A stretch of 64,000 nt of DNA from Bacillus sp. CH30_1T (GTDB taxonomy: Bacteria > Bacillota > Bacilli > Bacillales > Bacillaceae_B), in the NCBI RefSeq assembly GCF_008364765.1, contig NZ_VTUY01000002.1, positions 399,913-463,912 on the forward strand, written 5' to 3'. The position numbers were made by a program, and so were the translations under genes. This document shows positions 9,091 through 18,470 of the stretch, in pieces. How positions within the stretch are numbered: the stretch's first letter is position 1; each line of letters begins with the position of its first letter. The notes beneath the pieces were generated by a model that was not told the DNA's origin, did no database searches, and saw only the letters and a program-made list of their open reading frames with translations.

Positions 9091-10086
9091 ATGAAAGATA
9101 ATTTTTGGCATGAGTTGCCTCGGCCGTTTTTTGTTCTCGCACCGATGGAAGCCGTGACCGATGTCGTTTTCCGTCATGTCGTGAGTGAAGCGGCGAGACC
9201 TGACGTGTTTTTTACAGAGTTTACGAATACGGAAAGCTACTGCCATCCGAAAGGAAAAGACAGCGTACGCGGGCGTCTGACGTTCACTGCAGATGAACAG
9301 CCGATCGTCGCCCACATTTGGGGGGATAAGCCCGAATACTTCCGTGAAACGAGTATCGGTGTGGCTAAAATGGGCTTTCGCGGAATTGATATCAATATGG
9401 GCTGCCCTGTGCACAATGTCGCAGCAAACGGGAAAGGCTCCGGCCTGATCCGCCGCCCGGATGTCGCAGCGGAAATCATCCAGGCAGCCAAAGCGGGAGG
9501 ACTCCCAGTCAGTGTGAAAACCCGTCTCGGCTATACCAAAGTGGAGGAATGGCGCGACTGGCTGAAGCACCTATTGGAACAGGATATTGTCAATCTTTCC
9601 ATCCATCTACGTACGAAAAAGGAAATGAGTGATGTCGATGCTCACTGGGAGCTGATTCCTGAGATCAAAAAACTCCGTGACGAAATCGCTCCTAATACAC
9701 TTTTGACCATCAATGGCGACATTCCTGACCGCCAGAAGGGACTTGAACTTGCGGAGAAATACGGCGTTGATGGCATTATGATCGGACGGGGGATCTTCCA
9801 TAACCCGTTTGCTTTCGAAAAAGAGAAGAAAGAGCACACCAGTCAAGAACTGCTCGATCTCCTGAGACTGCAGCTCGACCTTCATGATAAATACTCCGAA
9901 GAACTCGAGCCAAGGCTATTCAAACCACTCCGCCGCTTCTTTAAGATTTACGTCCGCGGTTTCCGGGGAGCGAGTGAGCTGAGAAATCGTCTAATGGAAT
10001 CAGAATCCACCGATGAAGTTCGGGCTCTGCTTGATGAGTATGCTGATGCAGTGAAAGATGAGGAAGGCTTTTCTGTGTCTAAGTAA
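9091..10086 (+). CDS. dus: tRNA-dihydrouridine synthase
   Basis: This FMN-dependent enzyme reduces specific uridines in tRNA to dihydrouridine. The TIM-barrel carries the APMEAVTD flavin motif near residue 18 and the catalytic cysteine in [18 protein letters not shown] (Cys105 counted from the start used here). [13 protein letters not shown] near residue 222 is the phosphate-binding loop and the C-terminal helical domain binds tRNA. I used the ATG at 9091 (331 residues), because the protein then begins [14 protein letters not shown] like other Bacillus members; an upstream in-frame ATG at 9058 adds 11 residues with no better ribosome binding site. Codon usage is noticeably more GC-rich than in the neighbours. 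A single gene flanked by two related hairpins. Confidence 0.93.
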   Translation: MKDNFWHELPRPFFVLAPMEAVTDVVFRHVVSEAARPDVFFTEFTNTESYCHPKGKDSVRGRLTFTADEQPIVAHIWGDKPEYFRETSIGVAKMGFRGIDINMGCPVHNVAANGKGSGLIRRPDVAAEIIQAAKAGGLPVSVKTRLGYTKVEEWRDWLKHLLEQDIVNLSIHLRTKKEMSDVDAHWELIPEIKKLRDEIAPNTLLTINGDIPDRQKGLELAEKYGVDGIMIGRGIFHNPFAFEKEKKEHTSQELLDLLRLQLDLHDKYSEELEPRLFKPLRRFFKIYVRGFRGASELRNRLMESESTDEVRALLDEYADAVKDEEGFSVSK

Positions 10087-10103
10087 AGCCCATTTCTTTT
10101 GAG

Positions 10104-10157
10104 AAAAGGGGTCAGACCTCCAGTGAGCATTAACTTACTGGCGGTCTGACCCCTTTT
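10104..10157 (+). terminator. Terminator hairpin of dus
   Basis: AAAAGGGGTCAGACC (10104-10118) pairs with GGTCTGACCCCTTTT (10143-10157), with an inner CCAGTGAG/TTACTGG helix and a following T-run. Stable and well placed 18 bases after the dus stop. Confidence 0.85.
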
Positions 10158-10202
10158 TCCCTTATTTAAACTTTTATTGCCTTTTTACAATTTAACTGAT
10201 TC

Positions 10203-10418
10203 CTAAACCACTCTATGTTCCTTTTTGCTATCAGAACTTTTGGATGACCATATTACTATTGCGATACCTAGCATTAAGAGGAAAATTCCTAACCAAGAAG
10301 TTAAGCTTAAGTATTCGCCTAATATGAAAACTCCTAATAATGCTGCCGTTAATGGTTCTAAAAAAAGTTGTAATAAAGAATTGGAAAAATAGGGGGCGAG
10401 GATTGATTTATATCTTGT
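10203..10418 (-). pseudogene. C-terminal remnant of an EamA/DMT-family transporter
   Basis: The minus-strand frame reads LAPYFSNSLLQLFLEPLTAALLGVFILGEYLSLTSWLGIFLLMLGIAIVIWSS (in pieces: the 'LEPLTAALLG...LGE.LS...WLG' pattern of the last helices of drug/metabolite transporters) and ends at a TAG at 10203. Upstream an in-frame TAA at 10419-10421 follows almost at once, and no start or earlier transmembrane helices are present, so roughly the first 230-250 residues of the family's usual 300 are gone. It sits between dus and rlmH, and probably marks an old deletion or an insertion junction. Confidence 0.7.
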
Positions 10419-10462
10419 TTAGCATTTCTTTTTGATAACAACTTCAACCCTCTGTTTTACCA

Positions 10463-10942
10463 CTATTTGTGGTACGGTTCACCCCGATTAATCCGAAACG
10501 CCCGATAAATCTGCTCCACCAGAATCAACCGCATCAATTGATGGGGAAAGGTCATCTTTGAAAAAGAAAGGGTCTCATTGGATCTCTTGATCACATCATC
10601 ACTCAATCCAAGTGATCCACCGATAACAAACGCCACTTTGCTTTTCCCGTACGTAGCTAGCTTGTCCAGATTATCGGCAAGATCTTCCGATGAGCGCATC
10701 TTGCCTTGGATTGCAAGGGCAATGACATGGTGATCAGGGGAGATCTTAGCCAGGATCCGTTCGCCTTCTCTATTCTTCACTTGCTCCATTTCAGATTCAC
10801 TCAACACTTCCGGAGCTTTTTCGTCGGCAAGCTCGACGATTTCTATCTTTGCATAAGCTCCTAATCGCTTTACATATTCACCTATTCCTTGCCTTAAATA
10901 TTTCTCTTTTAATTTACCAACCGTTACAATGGTGATATTCAC
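10463..10942 (-). CDS. rlmH: 23S rRNA (pseudouridine1915-N3)-methyltransferase RlmH
   Basis: This SPOUT-class enzyme methylates pseudouridine 1915 in helix 69 of 23S rRNA on the assembled 70S ribosome, using SAM. The trefoil knot is seen in [15 protein letters not shown] and the C-terminal [28 protein letters not shown] tail, both nearly invariant. GTG at 10942 gives 159 residues, exactly the family length, and begins [16 protein letters not shown]; a GTG at 10951 adds three residues not found in relatives. The neighbouring CxxH gene lies upstream on the same strand. DnaA boxes occupy the interval between them. Confidence 0.96.
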   Translation of the reverse strand: MNITIVTVGKLKEKYLRQGIGEYVKRLGAYAKIEIVELADEKAPEVLSESEMEQVKNREGERILAKISPDHHVIALAIQGKMRSSEDLADNLDKLATYGKSKVAFVIGGSLGLSDDVIKRSNETLSFSKMTFPHQLMRLILVEQIYRAFRINRGEPYHK

Positions 10943-11036
10943 TATCCACACTCACTTTACAAACAATTTACAAACACGTTATCCACAGACTTTATCCACA
11001 TATCCACAAAACCAATCCACATATCGTATGAGAATA

Positions 11037-11195
11037 TTAGTTCGCCACTATATATATTGCGTTATTCCCACAATATTCACAAGTTGTGGATAACTTCTTT
11101 TCTTCAGAAAGCTCAGTCAGTTGAGGCGCTACCTCATGCTCATCGACGACAATATCCATGGCTAATTCTACATGCTCTAAGCAGCAGTAAATCAT
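11037..11195 (-). CDS. Small CxxH/CxxC protein (YyzF family)
   Basis: A 52-residue protein starting MIYCCLEHVELAMDIVVDE with a C-terminal CEYCGNNAIYIV. The CCxEH and CxxC pairs are well placed to bind one zinc ion. It is preceded by a perfect GGAGGAAA ribosome binding site. Members of this family (annotated CxxH/CxxC protein) are found next to rlmH in Bacillus, which matches here. Its function is unknown; zinc binding is inferred from the four Cys/His ligands. An in-frame DnaA box lies within the coding sequence. Confidence 0.88.
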   Translation of the reverse strand: MIYCCLEHVELAMDIVVDEHEVAPQLTELSEEKKLSTTCEYCGNNAIYIVAN

Positions 11196-11265
11196 GGCGT
11201 TTCCTCCTAATCTTCGGTTAAATTTTAGAGTATATACTTATCCACAGTTATCATATCATGTAAAG

Positions 11266-11302
11266 AAAAAGCAGGAAAGGGCACCTGGCCTTCCTGCTTT
11301 TC
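11266..11302 (-). terminator. Terminator of htrC
   Basis: AAAAAGCAGGAA (11266-11277) pairs with TTCCTGCTTTT (11291-11301). On the minus strand it follows the htrC stop by 14 bases and ends in a T-run. Confidence 0.85.
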
Positions 11303-11315
11303 GCTTATCCACATT

Positions 11316-12557
11316 CTATAATCGGGATTCGTCAGTCAGTTTCATGGATACTTCTTTCTTTTCCCCGTTTCGATAGAGCGTGACTTTCATTTGATCGTTT
11401 ACGTTTTTTTTGTTATATAGATGCTTTCTTAATTCAATGACATTTTCAATTTTCTCTCCGTCAAGCTCAGTAATCACATCCAGCTCTTGTAAGCCGGCCT
11501 GGGCAGCTGGAGAATTGGGAACGGTTTGTCTGATCATGACACCATAATTGATTTCTTTCGGAAGCTTCAACGTTTCCTGCTGATGATAGGCAGAAATTTT
11601 ATTCACATCCTCCAGAGTCACACCCATTGCAGGACGCTTGACCTCACCGTACTGCTCAAGGTCTTCAATAATCGGCTGAGCATAGTTGATCGGGATGGCA
11701 AGTCCGATCCCTTCAACTGCACTCTGTGCGATTTTCATGGAGTTGATTCCAATTAACTGACCGGAAATATTAATGAGGGCTCCACCACTGTTCCCTGGGT
11801 TGATGGCTGCATCGGTTTGGAGAACTTCTGCATTCCAATCTTCCATTCCATCCTGATTTATATCGACCGGAATCGTTCTCTCTACACCTGAAACAACCCC
11901 CTGTGTGACGGAACCGGAAAATTGCAGTCCAAGCGGGTTACCAATCGCAATAACAGGTTCACCCGCTTTAAGCTTATCAGAATTTCCAAACTCGGCAATG
12001 TCATCTTTCTTGATTTTGCTTCCATCGATTTCGATTACAGCGAGGTCTGTCCAAATATCCGCACCACGCATTTCAGCAGGTACCTTGGTCCCATCCGCAA
12101 GCGTCACTTCCAGCTGATCTGCTCCTTCTACCACGTGATTATTGGTCACAATATAGACTTTATTGCCTTCTTTCTTATACATTACCCCGGATCCTGTACC
12201 CGCCTGTTGATCCTGTGTTTGTCCTTCACCCTGTCCCCAGAAGCTTTGAGATTGAATGTTCGTGATTCCTACAACAGAATCTCCGGATTTCTCAACGGCT
12301 TTCGTCACATCCGTTGTCACATCGACAGAAACACTTTGAGTAGCACCATTATGATACGCATCATCCGTTTCTTTCAGGTCCTCGTCGGGTTGAATTGAAT
12401 ATGGTAAGATGTCTAAGTTGGTTAACTGAGGAATCGCCACAATGACCAATATGGCTCCCAGTACCACTCCCATTAGCCCTGCAAGGAACATTCCTCCCCG
12501 ATTGCCCTTTTGCCTGCTTCTGCTTCCAGAATTATGATCTGAATCATAGTATCCCAT
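11316..12557 (-). CDS. htrC: HtrA-type membrane-anchored serine protease
   Basis: A 413-residue DegP/HtrA-family protease that degrades or refolds damaged proteins on the outer face of the membrane. A charged cytoplasmic N-terminus (1-22) is followed by one membrane anchor (about 23-45). The trypsin-like domain has the full triad: His141 in TNNHVVEGAD, Asp171 in DLAVIEID and Ser257 in NPGNSGGALI. A C-terminal PDZ domain (about 315-400, GVMIRQTVPNSPAAQAGL) follows. Position downstream of walJ corresponds to HtrC (YyxA) of B. subtilis. It has its own promoter region, separated from walJ by a terminator. Confidence 0.95.
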   Translation of the reverse strand: MGYYDSDHNSGSRSRQKGNRGGMFLAGLMGVVLGAILVIVAIPQLTNLDILPYSIQPDEDLKETDDAYHNGATQSVSVDVTTDVTKAVEKSGDSVVGITNIQSQSFWGQGEGQTQDQQAGTGSGVMYKKEGNKVYIVTNNHVVEGADQLEVTLADGTKVPAEMRGADIWTDLAVIEIDGSKIKKDDIAEFGNSDKLKAGEPVIAIGNPLGLQFSGSVTQGVVSGVERTIPVDINQDGMEDWNAEVLQTDAAINPGNSGGALINISGQLIGINSMKIAQSAVEGIGLAIPINYAQPIIEDLEQYGEVKRPAMGVTLEDVNKISAYHQQETLKLPKEINYGVMIRQTVPNSPAAQAGLQELDVITELDGEKIENVIELRKHLYNKKNVNDQMKVTLYRNGEKKEVSMKLTDESRL

Positions 12558-12698
12558 CTAACTTCATCCTTTCTGCCAACTATTCCTTTTGTTATTTTAT
12601 CTTTACAAGCATGATTATAGTCAGATTAAATTAAAAAATGATGAAAAAAGTGTAAGAATTTCATATACTTACTGGATATGTAAATACAAAAAGAAGAC

Positions 12699-12731
12699 AA
12701 AAAAAGGTGAAGACATCAGCCCTCACCTTCT
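12699..12731 (-). terminator. Terminator at the end of the wal operon
   Basis: AAGGTGA (12704-12710) pairs with TCACCTT (12723-12729). On the minus strand a run of seven T residues follows, so the walRKHIJ transcript ends here, before htrC. Confidence 0.75.
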
Positions 12732-12771
12732 TCATACCTTCAAAAGAAAAATCGCAAACATTTGAATCGGT

Positions 12772-13566
12772 TTAAATCGCAACTAAAGGTGTTGGTACTT
12801 TAGGGTCCGTATCAAATAAATCAATTTGTTCTCCTACTACTATTCCTTGTGACTCGAGTGTTTGCGTCACACTCATTCTGGCTAGATCTTTCATATTGTT
12901 ATCCAGGCTCAAATGGGCCAGGTAAATCCCTTTAGTATTATCACCCATCACTTCACTCATGGCAATGGCAGCATCCTCATTAGAAACATGTCCATAATCA
13001 CCAAGAATTCGACGCTTTATATTCCACGGATACCGGCACATTCGGAGCATGCCCACATCATGATTACTTTCAAATACATACGCATCGGCATTGGAAATGA
13101 TCCCTTTCATCCGATCACTTACATATCCCGTGTCCGTTACCAGAACAAGCTTTTTCTCTCCCTGGTGGAAAATATAGAACATTGGCTCTGCCGCATCATG
13201 TGAAACCCCGAAGGACTCAATGCTCAATCCTCCAAAGTGCTTGGCTGTTTCCATATCAAACGAAAACTTCTGTTCCGTATCTATTTTCCCTACTAACCCG
13301 TCCATGGCATTCCATGTCTTATCGTTGGCATAGATAGGAAGCTTGTACTTTCTCGCAAGCACACCGATTCCCTTAATATGATCACTATGCTCGTGGGTAA
13401 CAAGAATACCCGATAAATCTTCTATCTTTCGATCAATCTGACTGAACAGTCCTTCCATCTGCTTCCCGCTCAATCCTGCATCGACAAGAAAGGAATGCTC
13501 TTCCGTCTCCACAAATATCGCATTTCCTGTACTGCCACTGGCAAGCACACTAAAATGCATGGTCAT
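12772..13566 (-). CDS. walJ: WalJ (YycJ) metallo-beta-lactamase-fold nuclease
   Basis: A 264-residue metallo-beta-lactamase-fold protein of the wal operon; B. subtilis WalJ has the same length. The metal-binding motif [10 protein letters not shown] is at about residues 58-67, and [15 protein letters not shown] and ESNHD supply the further ligands. WalJ has been linked to coordination of cell division with DNA replication and to 5'-3' exonuclease activity in relatives. I start at the ATG at 13566, 8 bases after a GGAG that overlaps the end of walI; a GTG at 13575 is also in frame but has no ribosome binding site. Last gene of walRKHIJ. Confidence 0.93.
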   Translation of the reverse strand: MTMHFSVLASGSTGNAIFVETEEHSFLVDAGLSGKQMEGLFSQIDRKIEDLSGILVTHEHSDHIKGIGVLARKYKLPIYANDKTWNAMDGLVGKIDTEQKFSFDMETAKHFGGLSIESFGVSHDAAEPMFYIFHQGEKKLVLVTDTGYVSDRMKGIISNADAYVFESNHDVGMLRMCRYPWNIKRRILGDYGHVSNEDAAIAMSEVMGDNTKGIYLAHLSLDNNMKDLARMSVTQTLESQGIVVGEQIDLFDTDPKVPTPLVAI

Positions 13567-13571
13567 ATCTC

Positions 13572-14381
13572 TCACTCCATTGTTTCTTTTTCTGGTTTGG
13601 TCACTTCGAAAATCTGTCCTTCAACTGCATTAATAAATAGGTCTTCCTTATTATCACCTGATTCAACAACAAAGTGCCAAGTTGGTGCCAAGACTTGGGA
13701 TTCTTCACGCGATAAAAAAGTATAGTATCCCAGTTCAGGTGTTTTGATCGTACTGCCCGTGCTTATCTTATGATTGGTCCACAAAACCTGAAGAGCTTGA
13801 AGAGGAGTAAGCAGGCTTTTCTTTTCCCCGCTTAATTCTTCTAAATCCTCAAGCAGTGTTTGTTTGTAAGAGACGATATCACTTTCTTTATTTAGAATAA
13901 GGATCACTTTACCATTTGAATTGTTAAAAATCTGTCTGTCCTTATACGTCTGATAGTAAATAATCGTTTGTTCATCTTCATTATAATTCCAGAAGCTGTA
14001 CTTTTCACCGCCTACGACCTGATTTTTCATAAAATCGTTTAATTCATCAGGTGAAAACTTTTCACTTATGGGATATGGCTCTTCTAACGTTGAATGAATT
14101 GTATTATCCGTGACGACACTGACATCTTGATTTTTCAACTTTTCAATTTCCTTCTCCGTGAACATTTTCGTTTTTGCACTTATATAGGCTTCTTTCATTG
14201 ATTCCTTTGAAAGATTTTTTGGATAATCAATTTTATCAGTCTTTAATTGCTCTTCAAAGGTAACTTGACTTAACGTTTCTGGATTACTTTCAGAAACTTT
14301 GTTAACGAACAACGACATTAAAAAGATATCTAAAATAAGAAAGACAATAATAAAAATGCTCTTCGTTTTACTCCAGTCCAA
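13572..14381 (-). CDS. walI: WalI (YycI) regulator of WalK
   Basis: A 269-residue membrane-anchored protein with a single N-terminal helix ([22 protein letters not shown]) and an extracytoplasmic YycH/YycI-like domain. With WalH it binds the membrane part of the WalK kinase and restrains its activity. The reading frame is open further upstream, but family members start just before the first helix. I chose TTG at 14381 (MDWSKTKS), nine bases downstream of AGGAGG, and so overlapping walH by 14 bases. A TTG at 14387 is an alternative. The overlap indicates translational coupling. Confidence 0.9.
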   Translation of the reverse strand: MDWSKTKSIFIIVFLILDIFLMSLFVNKVSESNPETLSQVTFEEQLKTDKIDYPKNLSKESMKEAYISAKTKMFTEKEIEKLKNQDVSVVTDNTIHSTLEEPYPISEKFSPDELNDFMKNQVVGGEKYSFWNYNEDEQTIIYYQTYKDRQIFNNSNGKVILILNKESDIVSYKQTLLEDLEELSGEKKSLLTPLQALQVLWTNHKISTGSTIKTPELGYYTFLSREESQVLAPTWHFVVESGDNKEDLFINAVEGQIFEVTKPEKETME

Positions 14382-15720
14382 TTCCAAGCCCCTCCTGTTC
14401 TTCCAAAGGTAGGCGTAACCAATTACCATCGTATTTATAATACCAGGAAGGTTCAAATACAAGGAATTTTCTATTCGATTCATTAGTATCTCTAGTCATC
14501 TTATATCCGACAATGACATCTTCTACATACTCCAGGTTGATCGTATCATCCTTTGCCAAAAGATATAAAACGGTAGATCCGGATGGCAATCTCACCTCAT
14601 TTACACTATCAAACCGCAGATCATAATCTAATTTAAAGTACGGACGATTGTACTCGTTAATCGACTCCTGACCCATGATTTGAGAAATTTCAGCCATCCC
14701 ATTTTCATTAAAAACAGGATAATTTTGCACAAATAGCCGATAGACAATTTTATTCTCAAGAGGGCTGATCGAGAAGAATTGATATTGATCGGTCCAGCCA
14801 CCATGATCATTCACAAACTCCATGCTTTTTTGAAGCAGCTCTGTCGCAGATGATCCTCCATTTTTTTCTTCTGATGGATTCACATAAGACAACGTGTTAT
14901 GTTCTTTATTCGTTTTTAATAAACTATATACATTTGTAAATTTTTCGCCCTGCTCTGTAAATCCCTTATCTACACTATTGGGGTCACTAAACAGTGCTTG
15001 AACATATTCTTCGGGGGAATCAAGGTCCGAATAATATCTATAGCTGATATAATCCTCAGCATCTTTGGGCAGAAATATCGTTTTTTTATTATTTAATGGC
15101 TGCTCTATATATTCATCAAAATTATAAACGGCTTTTTGAACAAAGCTCTTTTCGAAAGCTTCTAAACTAGCACGGTCTACCCGGCTTTCATAAAATTTCT
15201 TTTCTCCTTCTTCATATAAAACAAAATATACGGAACCTGTATCTGAACCGTTATTATTCAGGTCGATAATGATTCGGTTAAATGATCCGTTCAGGGTGTT
15301 TTTCTCCTCTAATTTTAACACTTGACTATAAATAGAGAGTGGAACATTGTCTGGGAAAACAATTTCTACCTTTTTCTCACCGTGTATAACAGATTTGATT
15401 TCTGACATATTATACTCTCTTGAAAGATCTTTCATATCAAACAATGTCCAGGTTCTTAATTGTTCAATAACCTTATTGATTTCGAATTCATCCGAAGTCC
15501 CGACTGTCTTACTTCCTGAATGATAGAAAAGTTTAAACGGTTTGATTAGAACGCTGTTCAGTTCATTCTCAGGTATCTTGTCTCCCACGGCAACTTCGTA
15601 AGCTTCATCTTTATTAATCGTATCGTACCCTGGTTGATACGTCCAAAGATTGAAGGTAAGAAATATACTTATGAATACGAGCAGCGTTAGAATTATCGAT
15701 TTAATTTTTTCGTAATTCAT
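14368..15720 (-). CDS. walH: WalH (YycH) regulator of WalK
   Basis: A 450-residue protein with one N-terminal membrane helix (SIILTLLVFISIFLTFNLW) and a large extracytoplasmic part of alternating strands and helices; the B. subtilis homologue has 455 residues. It forms a ternary membrane complex with WalI and WalK and tunes kinase signalling on cell-wall turnover. ATG at 15720 overlaps the walK stop (ATGA), which fits translational coupling; the in-frame TTG at 15726 is less likely. Confidence 0.92.
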   Translation of the reverse strand: MNYEKIKSIILTLLVFISIFLTFNLWTYQPGYDTINKDEAYEVAVGDKIPENELNSVLIKPFKLFYHSGSKTVGTSDEFEINKVIEQLRTWTLFDMKDLSREYNMSEIKSVIHGEKKVEIVFPDNVPLSIYSQVLKLEEKNTLNGSFNRIIIDLNNNGSDTGSVYFVLYEEGEKKFYESRVDRASLEAFEKSFVQKAVYNFDEYIEQPLNNKKTIFLPKDAEDYISYRYYSDLDSPEEYVQALFSDPNSVDKGFTEQGEKFTNVYSLLKTNKEHNTLSYVNPSEEKNGGSSATELLQKSMEFVNDHGGWTDQYQFFSISPLENKIVYRLFVQNYPVFNENGMAEISQIMGQESINEYNRPYFKLDYDLRFDSVNEVRLPSGSTVLYLLAKDDTINLEYVEDVIVGYKMTRDTNESNRKFLVFEPSWYYKYDGNWLRLPLEEQEGLGIGLE

Positions 15721-17540
15721 GACCAATCATCCTCTTGAGTGGAATCATATGGGAGAGTGAATGTGATGGTGGTTCCTTTTCCTTCAGTACTTGTCGCCCA
15801 TACGTCACCACCATGTGCTGAAATCATCTCTTTTGCTATGGCAAGACCAAGTCCTGTGCCACCCATTTGTCTTGTTCTGGCTTTATCGACACGATAGAAA
15901 CGCTCAAATATTTTCTCCAGATTTTCTTTCGGGATCCCTAATCCTTGATCTGATACACTGATTTCAATATATCCGTTCTTTTCTATGGTTTTAAATGTAA
16001 TGGTTCCGCCCTCTGGTGAATATTTCAAAGCGTTCGAAATGATGTTATCCAAAACCTGTGTGATTTTATCCTGATCCACTTCCACAAACATTGCTTTGTC
16101 TGGTAAGAAACGGTTAAAGGTCACATTGACATTCTTAGTCATTTCAAATCGATCAATGATTTTATTGAAAAAGAGAATGAAATCAACCCAATCTTTATTA
16201 AAACGATAGTCTTTACTATCCATTTTCGATAATTGAAGAAGATCATTTACTAACCGAATCATTCTCTCCGTCTCATTTTGAGTAACATCAAGGAATTGAG
16301 GTGCGATGTTTTCATCTTGCCATGCCCCTTCTGCTAATGCCTCTAAGTAACTCCTCATCGTTGTAAGCGGAGTACGAAGTTCGTGGGACACATTTGCAAC
16401 AAATTCCCGTCTCTCTAAATCAATTTTCTCCTGCTCCGTAATATCATGTAACACCGTTATCAGACCGTTCACAAACCCGGTCTCTTTTTGAATAATGGAG
16501 AAATTCGCCCGTAAGATATAAGGTTTTTCTTTAGTACTGTAATCTAAAATGATCGAATCCTGTTCATTGGACAGATCATCAAACGTGTATTCCTCATCCA
16601 ATCCCAGTAAGGATACAATGGGTTGAGAAACGACTGTTTCACGTGAAACATTCAGCATATCCGCTGCAGGATCATTAATCAGAATGACCCGTCCTTTTCG
16701 ATCTGTTGCAATGACACCATCGGTCATATAGGAAAGCACGGAAGAAAGCTTTCTTCTCTCGCCCTCCGTCGTAGCTTGGGCTTCTTGAAGACGTTTGGTC
16801 AAATTATTGAATGTAATCGCAAGCTGACCTATTTCATCGTACCCGTAGACCTTTACTTTTCTGGAAAAGTTCCCTTTTGCCATAGCGAGTGCTTGTTTTC
16901 TCATATCAGATATCGGCCTTGTCACGGTTTGAGCCAATAACACACCCAAAATCGCTGTTATGACCAGGGCAATTAAGGTGCCATTCGTAAAAATCTTGTT
17001 GATTTCATTCATTTGGTCATAAACCGATTCAATTTCACCGACAAGATAAATAGCACCAATGACTTCTTCATTTGAAGTTATTGGTGCTGTATACACCCAG
17101 ATTCGATCTCTCGTTTTATCATCAAGATAGATATCCTCATGACCTAAACCTACAGCGAGGGCTCTTTTAACCTCTTTCTCCCCACTAACCTGACCAACTA
17201 GACTCTGATTATTTGGGTCTGAGGTGCCAATAATTTTGCTTCTATCATTAATCACTCGAATTTCGGATATATCAGATGTTTGACTATCATCTAATACTCT
17301 CCCGATATCCTCTTCGAGTGTGGGATCATCTTCACTCCGTTTCTTTACTATTTCTTCACGAATTGTATACTCTAATAATTCCACTCTATTTTTAATAGAA
17401 GTTTGGAAATTATCGACGAGCTTCTCTTCTAAGGCCCTTACAAAATATACACCGATAATCTGCATGGCGAGAAGAATGAGCAGAACATAAATCAAAACGA
17501 ATTTCAGATGTATGGAACGGGTTAAACCAACTTTCTTCAT
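15717..17540 (-). CDS. walK: WalK (YycG) sensor histidine kinase
   Basis: A 607-residue essential sensor kinase of cell-wall homeostasis. Order: membrane helix about 13-34; extracytoplasmic Cache/PAS-like domain 35-180; second helix about 187-206; HAMP 207-258; cytoplasmic PAS 262-370; HisKA with phospho-acceptor His386 in NVSHELRTPL; HATPase with N box (DNIISNALKYSPEGG), DQGLGIP and GTGLGLAIAK. It phosphorylates WalR in response to lipid II or wall cleavage state. It lies six bases downstream of walR and overlaps walH. A perfect parS site lies inside the gene, between the cytoplasmic PAS codons. Confidence 0.97.
   Translation of the reverse strand: MKKVGLTRSIHLKFVLIYVLLILLAMQIIGVYFVRALEEKLVDNFQTSIKNRVELLEYTIREEIVKKRSEDDPTLEEDIGRVLDDSQTSDISEIRVINDRSKIIGTSDPNNQSLVGQVSGEKEVKRALAVGLGHEDIYLDDKTRDRIWVYTAPITSNEEVIGAIYLVGEIESVYDQMNEINKIFTNGTLIALVITAILGVLLAQTVTRPISDMRKQALAMAKGNFSRKVKVYGYDEIGQLAITFNNLTKRLQEAQATTEGERRKLSSVLSYMTDGVIATDRKGRVILINDPAADMLNVSRETVVSQPIVSLLGLDEEYTFDDLSNEQDSIILDYSTKEKPYILRANFSIIQKETGFVNGLITVLHDITEQEKIDLERREFVANVSHELRTPLTTMRSYLEALAEGAWQDENIAPQFLDVTQNETERMIRLVNDLLQLSKMDSKDYRFNKDWVDFILFFNKIIDRFEMTKNVNVTFNRFLPDKAMFVEVDQDKITQVLDNIISNALKYSPEGGTITFKTIEKNGYIEISVSDQGLGIPKENLEKIFERFYRVDKARTRQMGGTGLGLAIAKEMISAHGGDVWATSTEGKGTTITFTLPYDSTQEDDWS
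16635..16650. other. parS site in walK
   Basis: A perfect 16-bp palindrome TGTTTCACGTGAAACA, identical to the Bacillus parS consensus bound by Spo0J/ParB. It encodes part of VSRETVV in the WalK PAS domain. Confidence 0.95.
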
Positions 17541-17546
17541 TACAAA

Positions 17547-18254
17547 TTACTCCTGTTCAGGATTTCGTAAGTAATAACCGACTCCTCTACGTGTTACGAT
17601 CCAGGTAGGGTGACTTGGGTTGTCTTCAATTTTCTCACGAAGACGTCTGACGGTAACATCGACCGTACGTACATCTCCGTAGTAATCATAACCCCAAACA
17701 GTCTGAAGCAAATGTTCACGGGTCATCACTTGTCCAATATGCTTCGCTAAGTAATGAAGAAGCTCAAACTCACGATGTGTCAGCTCAATCGTTTCTCCTC
17801 TTTTAGAAACAACATACGCATCCGGATGGATGGTTAAAGAACCTACCGTAATTTCATTGTTCTCATCTTCAGCATTTTGCTGTGCCCCTTGCTGATGGCG
17901 TCGCAGATTAGCTTTCACACGGGCAATCAATTCACGTGTACTAAAAGGTTTCGTTACATAATCATCAGCACCCAGTTCTAATCCCAGTACCTTATCAATT
18001 TCAGAGTCTTTCGCTGTCAGCATAATGATAGGCATTTCATACTTCTTCCTGATTTCACGGCAAACTTCCATTCCATCACGATTCGGAAGCATAATATCAA
18101 GAAGAACAAGATCAGGCTTGATTTCTTCAGCCATCTTGACGGCTTCGTCTCCATCATACGCACAATGTACTTCATAACCTTCTTTTTTCAAATTAAACTG
18201 TAGTATATCTGCAATTGGTTTCTCATCGTCAACGACTAATATTTTCTTCTCCAT
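17547..18254 (-). CDS. walR: WalR (YycF) response regulator
   Basis: A 235-residue OmpR/PhoB-class regulator, essential in low-GC Gram-positives, controlling autolysins and other wall genes. The receiver domain (1-117) has Asp9, Asp10, the phospho-acceptor Asp53 in LVLLDIMLP, and Lys102 in DDYVTKPFS. The C-terminal winged helix contains [15 protein letters not shown] and the recognition helix in [20 protein letters not shown]. First gene of walRKHIJ; the 18255-18415 region upstream is AT-rich and holds the operon promoter. Confidence 0.98.
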   Translation of the reverse strand: MEKKILVVDDEKPIADILQFNLKKEGYEVHCAYDGDEAVKMAEEIKPDLVLLDIMLPNRDGMEVCREIRKKYEMPIIMLTAKDSEIDKVLGLELGADDYVTKPFSTRELIARVKANLRRHQQGAQQNAEDENNEITVGSLTIHPDAYVVSKRGETIELTHREFELLHYLAKHIGQVMTREHLLQTVWGYDYYGDVRTVDVTVRRLREKIEDNPSHPTWIVTRRGVGYYLRNPEQE

Positions 18255-18415
18255 GTCAATTGATCTCCTTTAGAAAAAAGTAATGTATCATATAAAGTTG
18301 TGATTAGTATAGGATTCTTCCTTTAAATTTATCACTATCTCCATATTAATTCATCTTTAACTCTATCATAACCTTTATTTCATTTCTTTTTGACTACAAT
18401 CTAAATATAACAAAG

Positions 18416-18448
18416 GGGACTGACAAATAAAATGATTGTGTCAGTCCC
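18416..18448 (-). terminator. Hairpin after the M23 hydrolase gene
   Basis: GGGACTGACA (18416-18425) pairs with TGTCAGTCCC (18439-18448). On the minus strand CCTTTGTT follows; a moderate terminator between the hydrolase gene and walR. Confidence 0.65.
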
Positions 18449-18470
18449 ATGATTGATTACCTATATACAA

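Larger units (their letters stand above)
10942..11313. other. Cluster of DnaA boxes between rlmH and htrC
   Basis: Five perfect 9-mer DnaA boxes occur in 335 bp: TTATCCACA at 10979-10987, 10992-11000, 11238-11246 and 11305-11313 and the reverse form TGTGGATAA at 11085-11093. Near-matches (CTATCCACA 10942-10950, ATATCCACA 11000-11008, CAATCCACA about 11014-11022) add to it. Part of the cluster overlaps the CxxH coding region. Such density is otherwise seen in this window only at oriC. Confidence 0.8.

Noticed and set aside
11922..12398. 158-codon plus-strand frame
   Set aside because: Antisense shadow of the HtrC protease gene, whose catalytic triad is intact.
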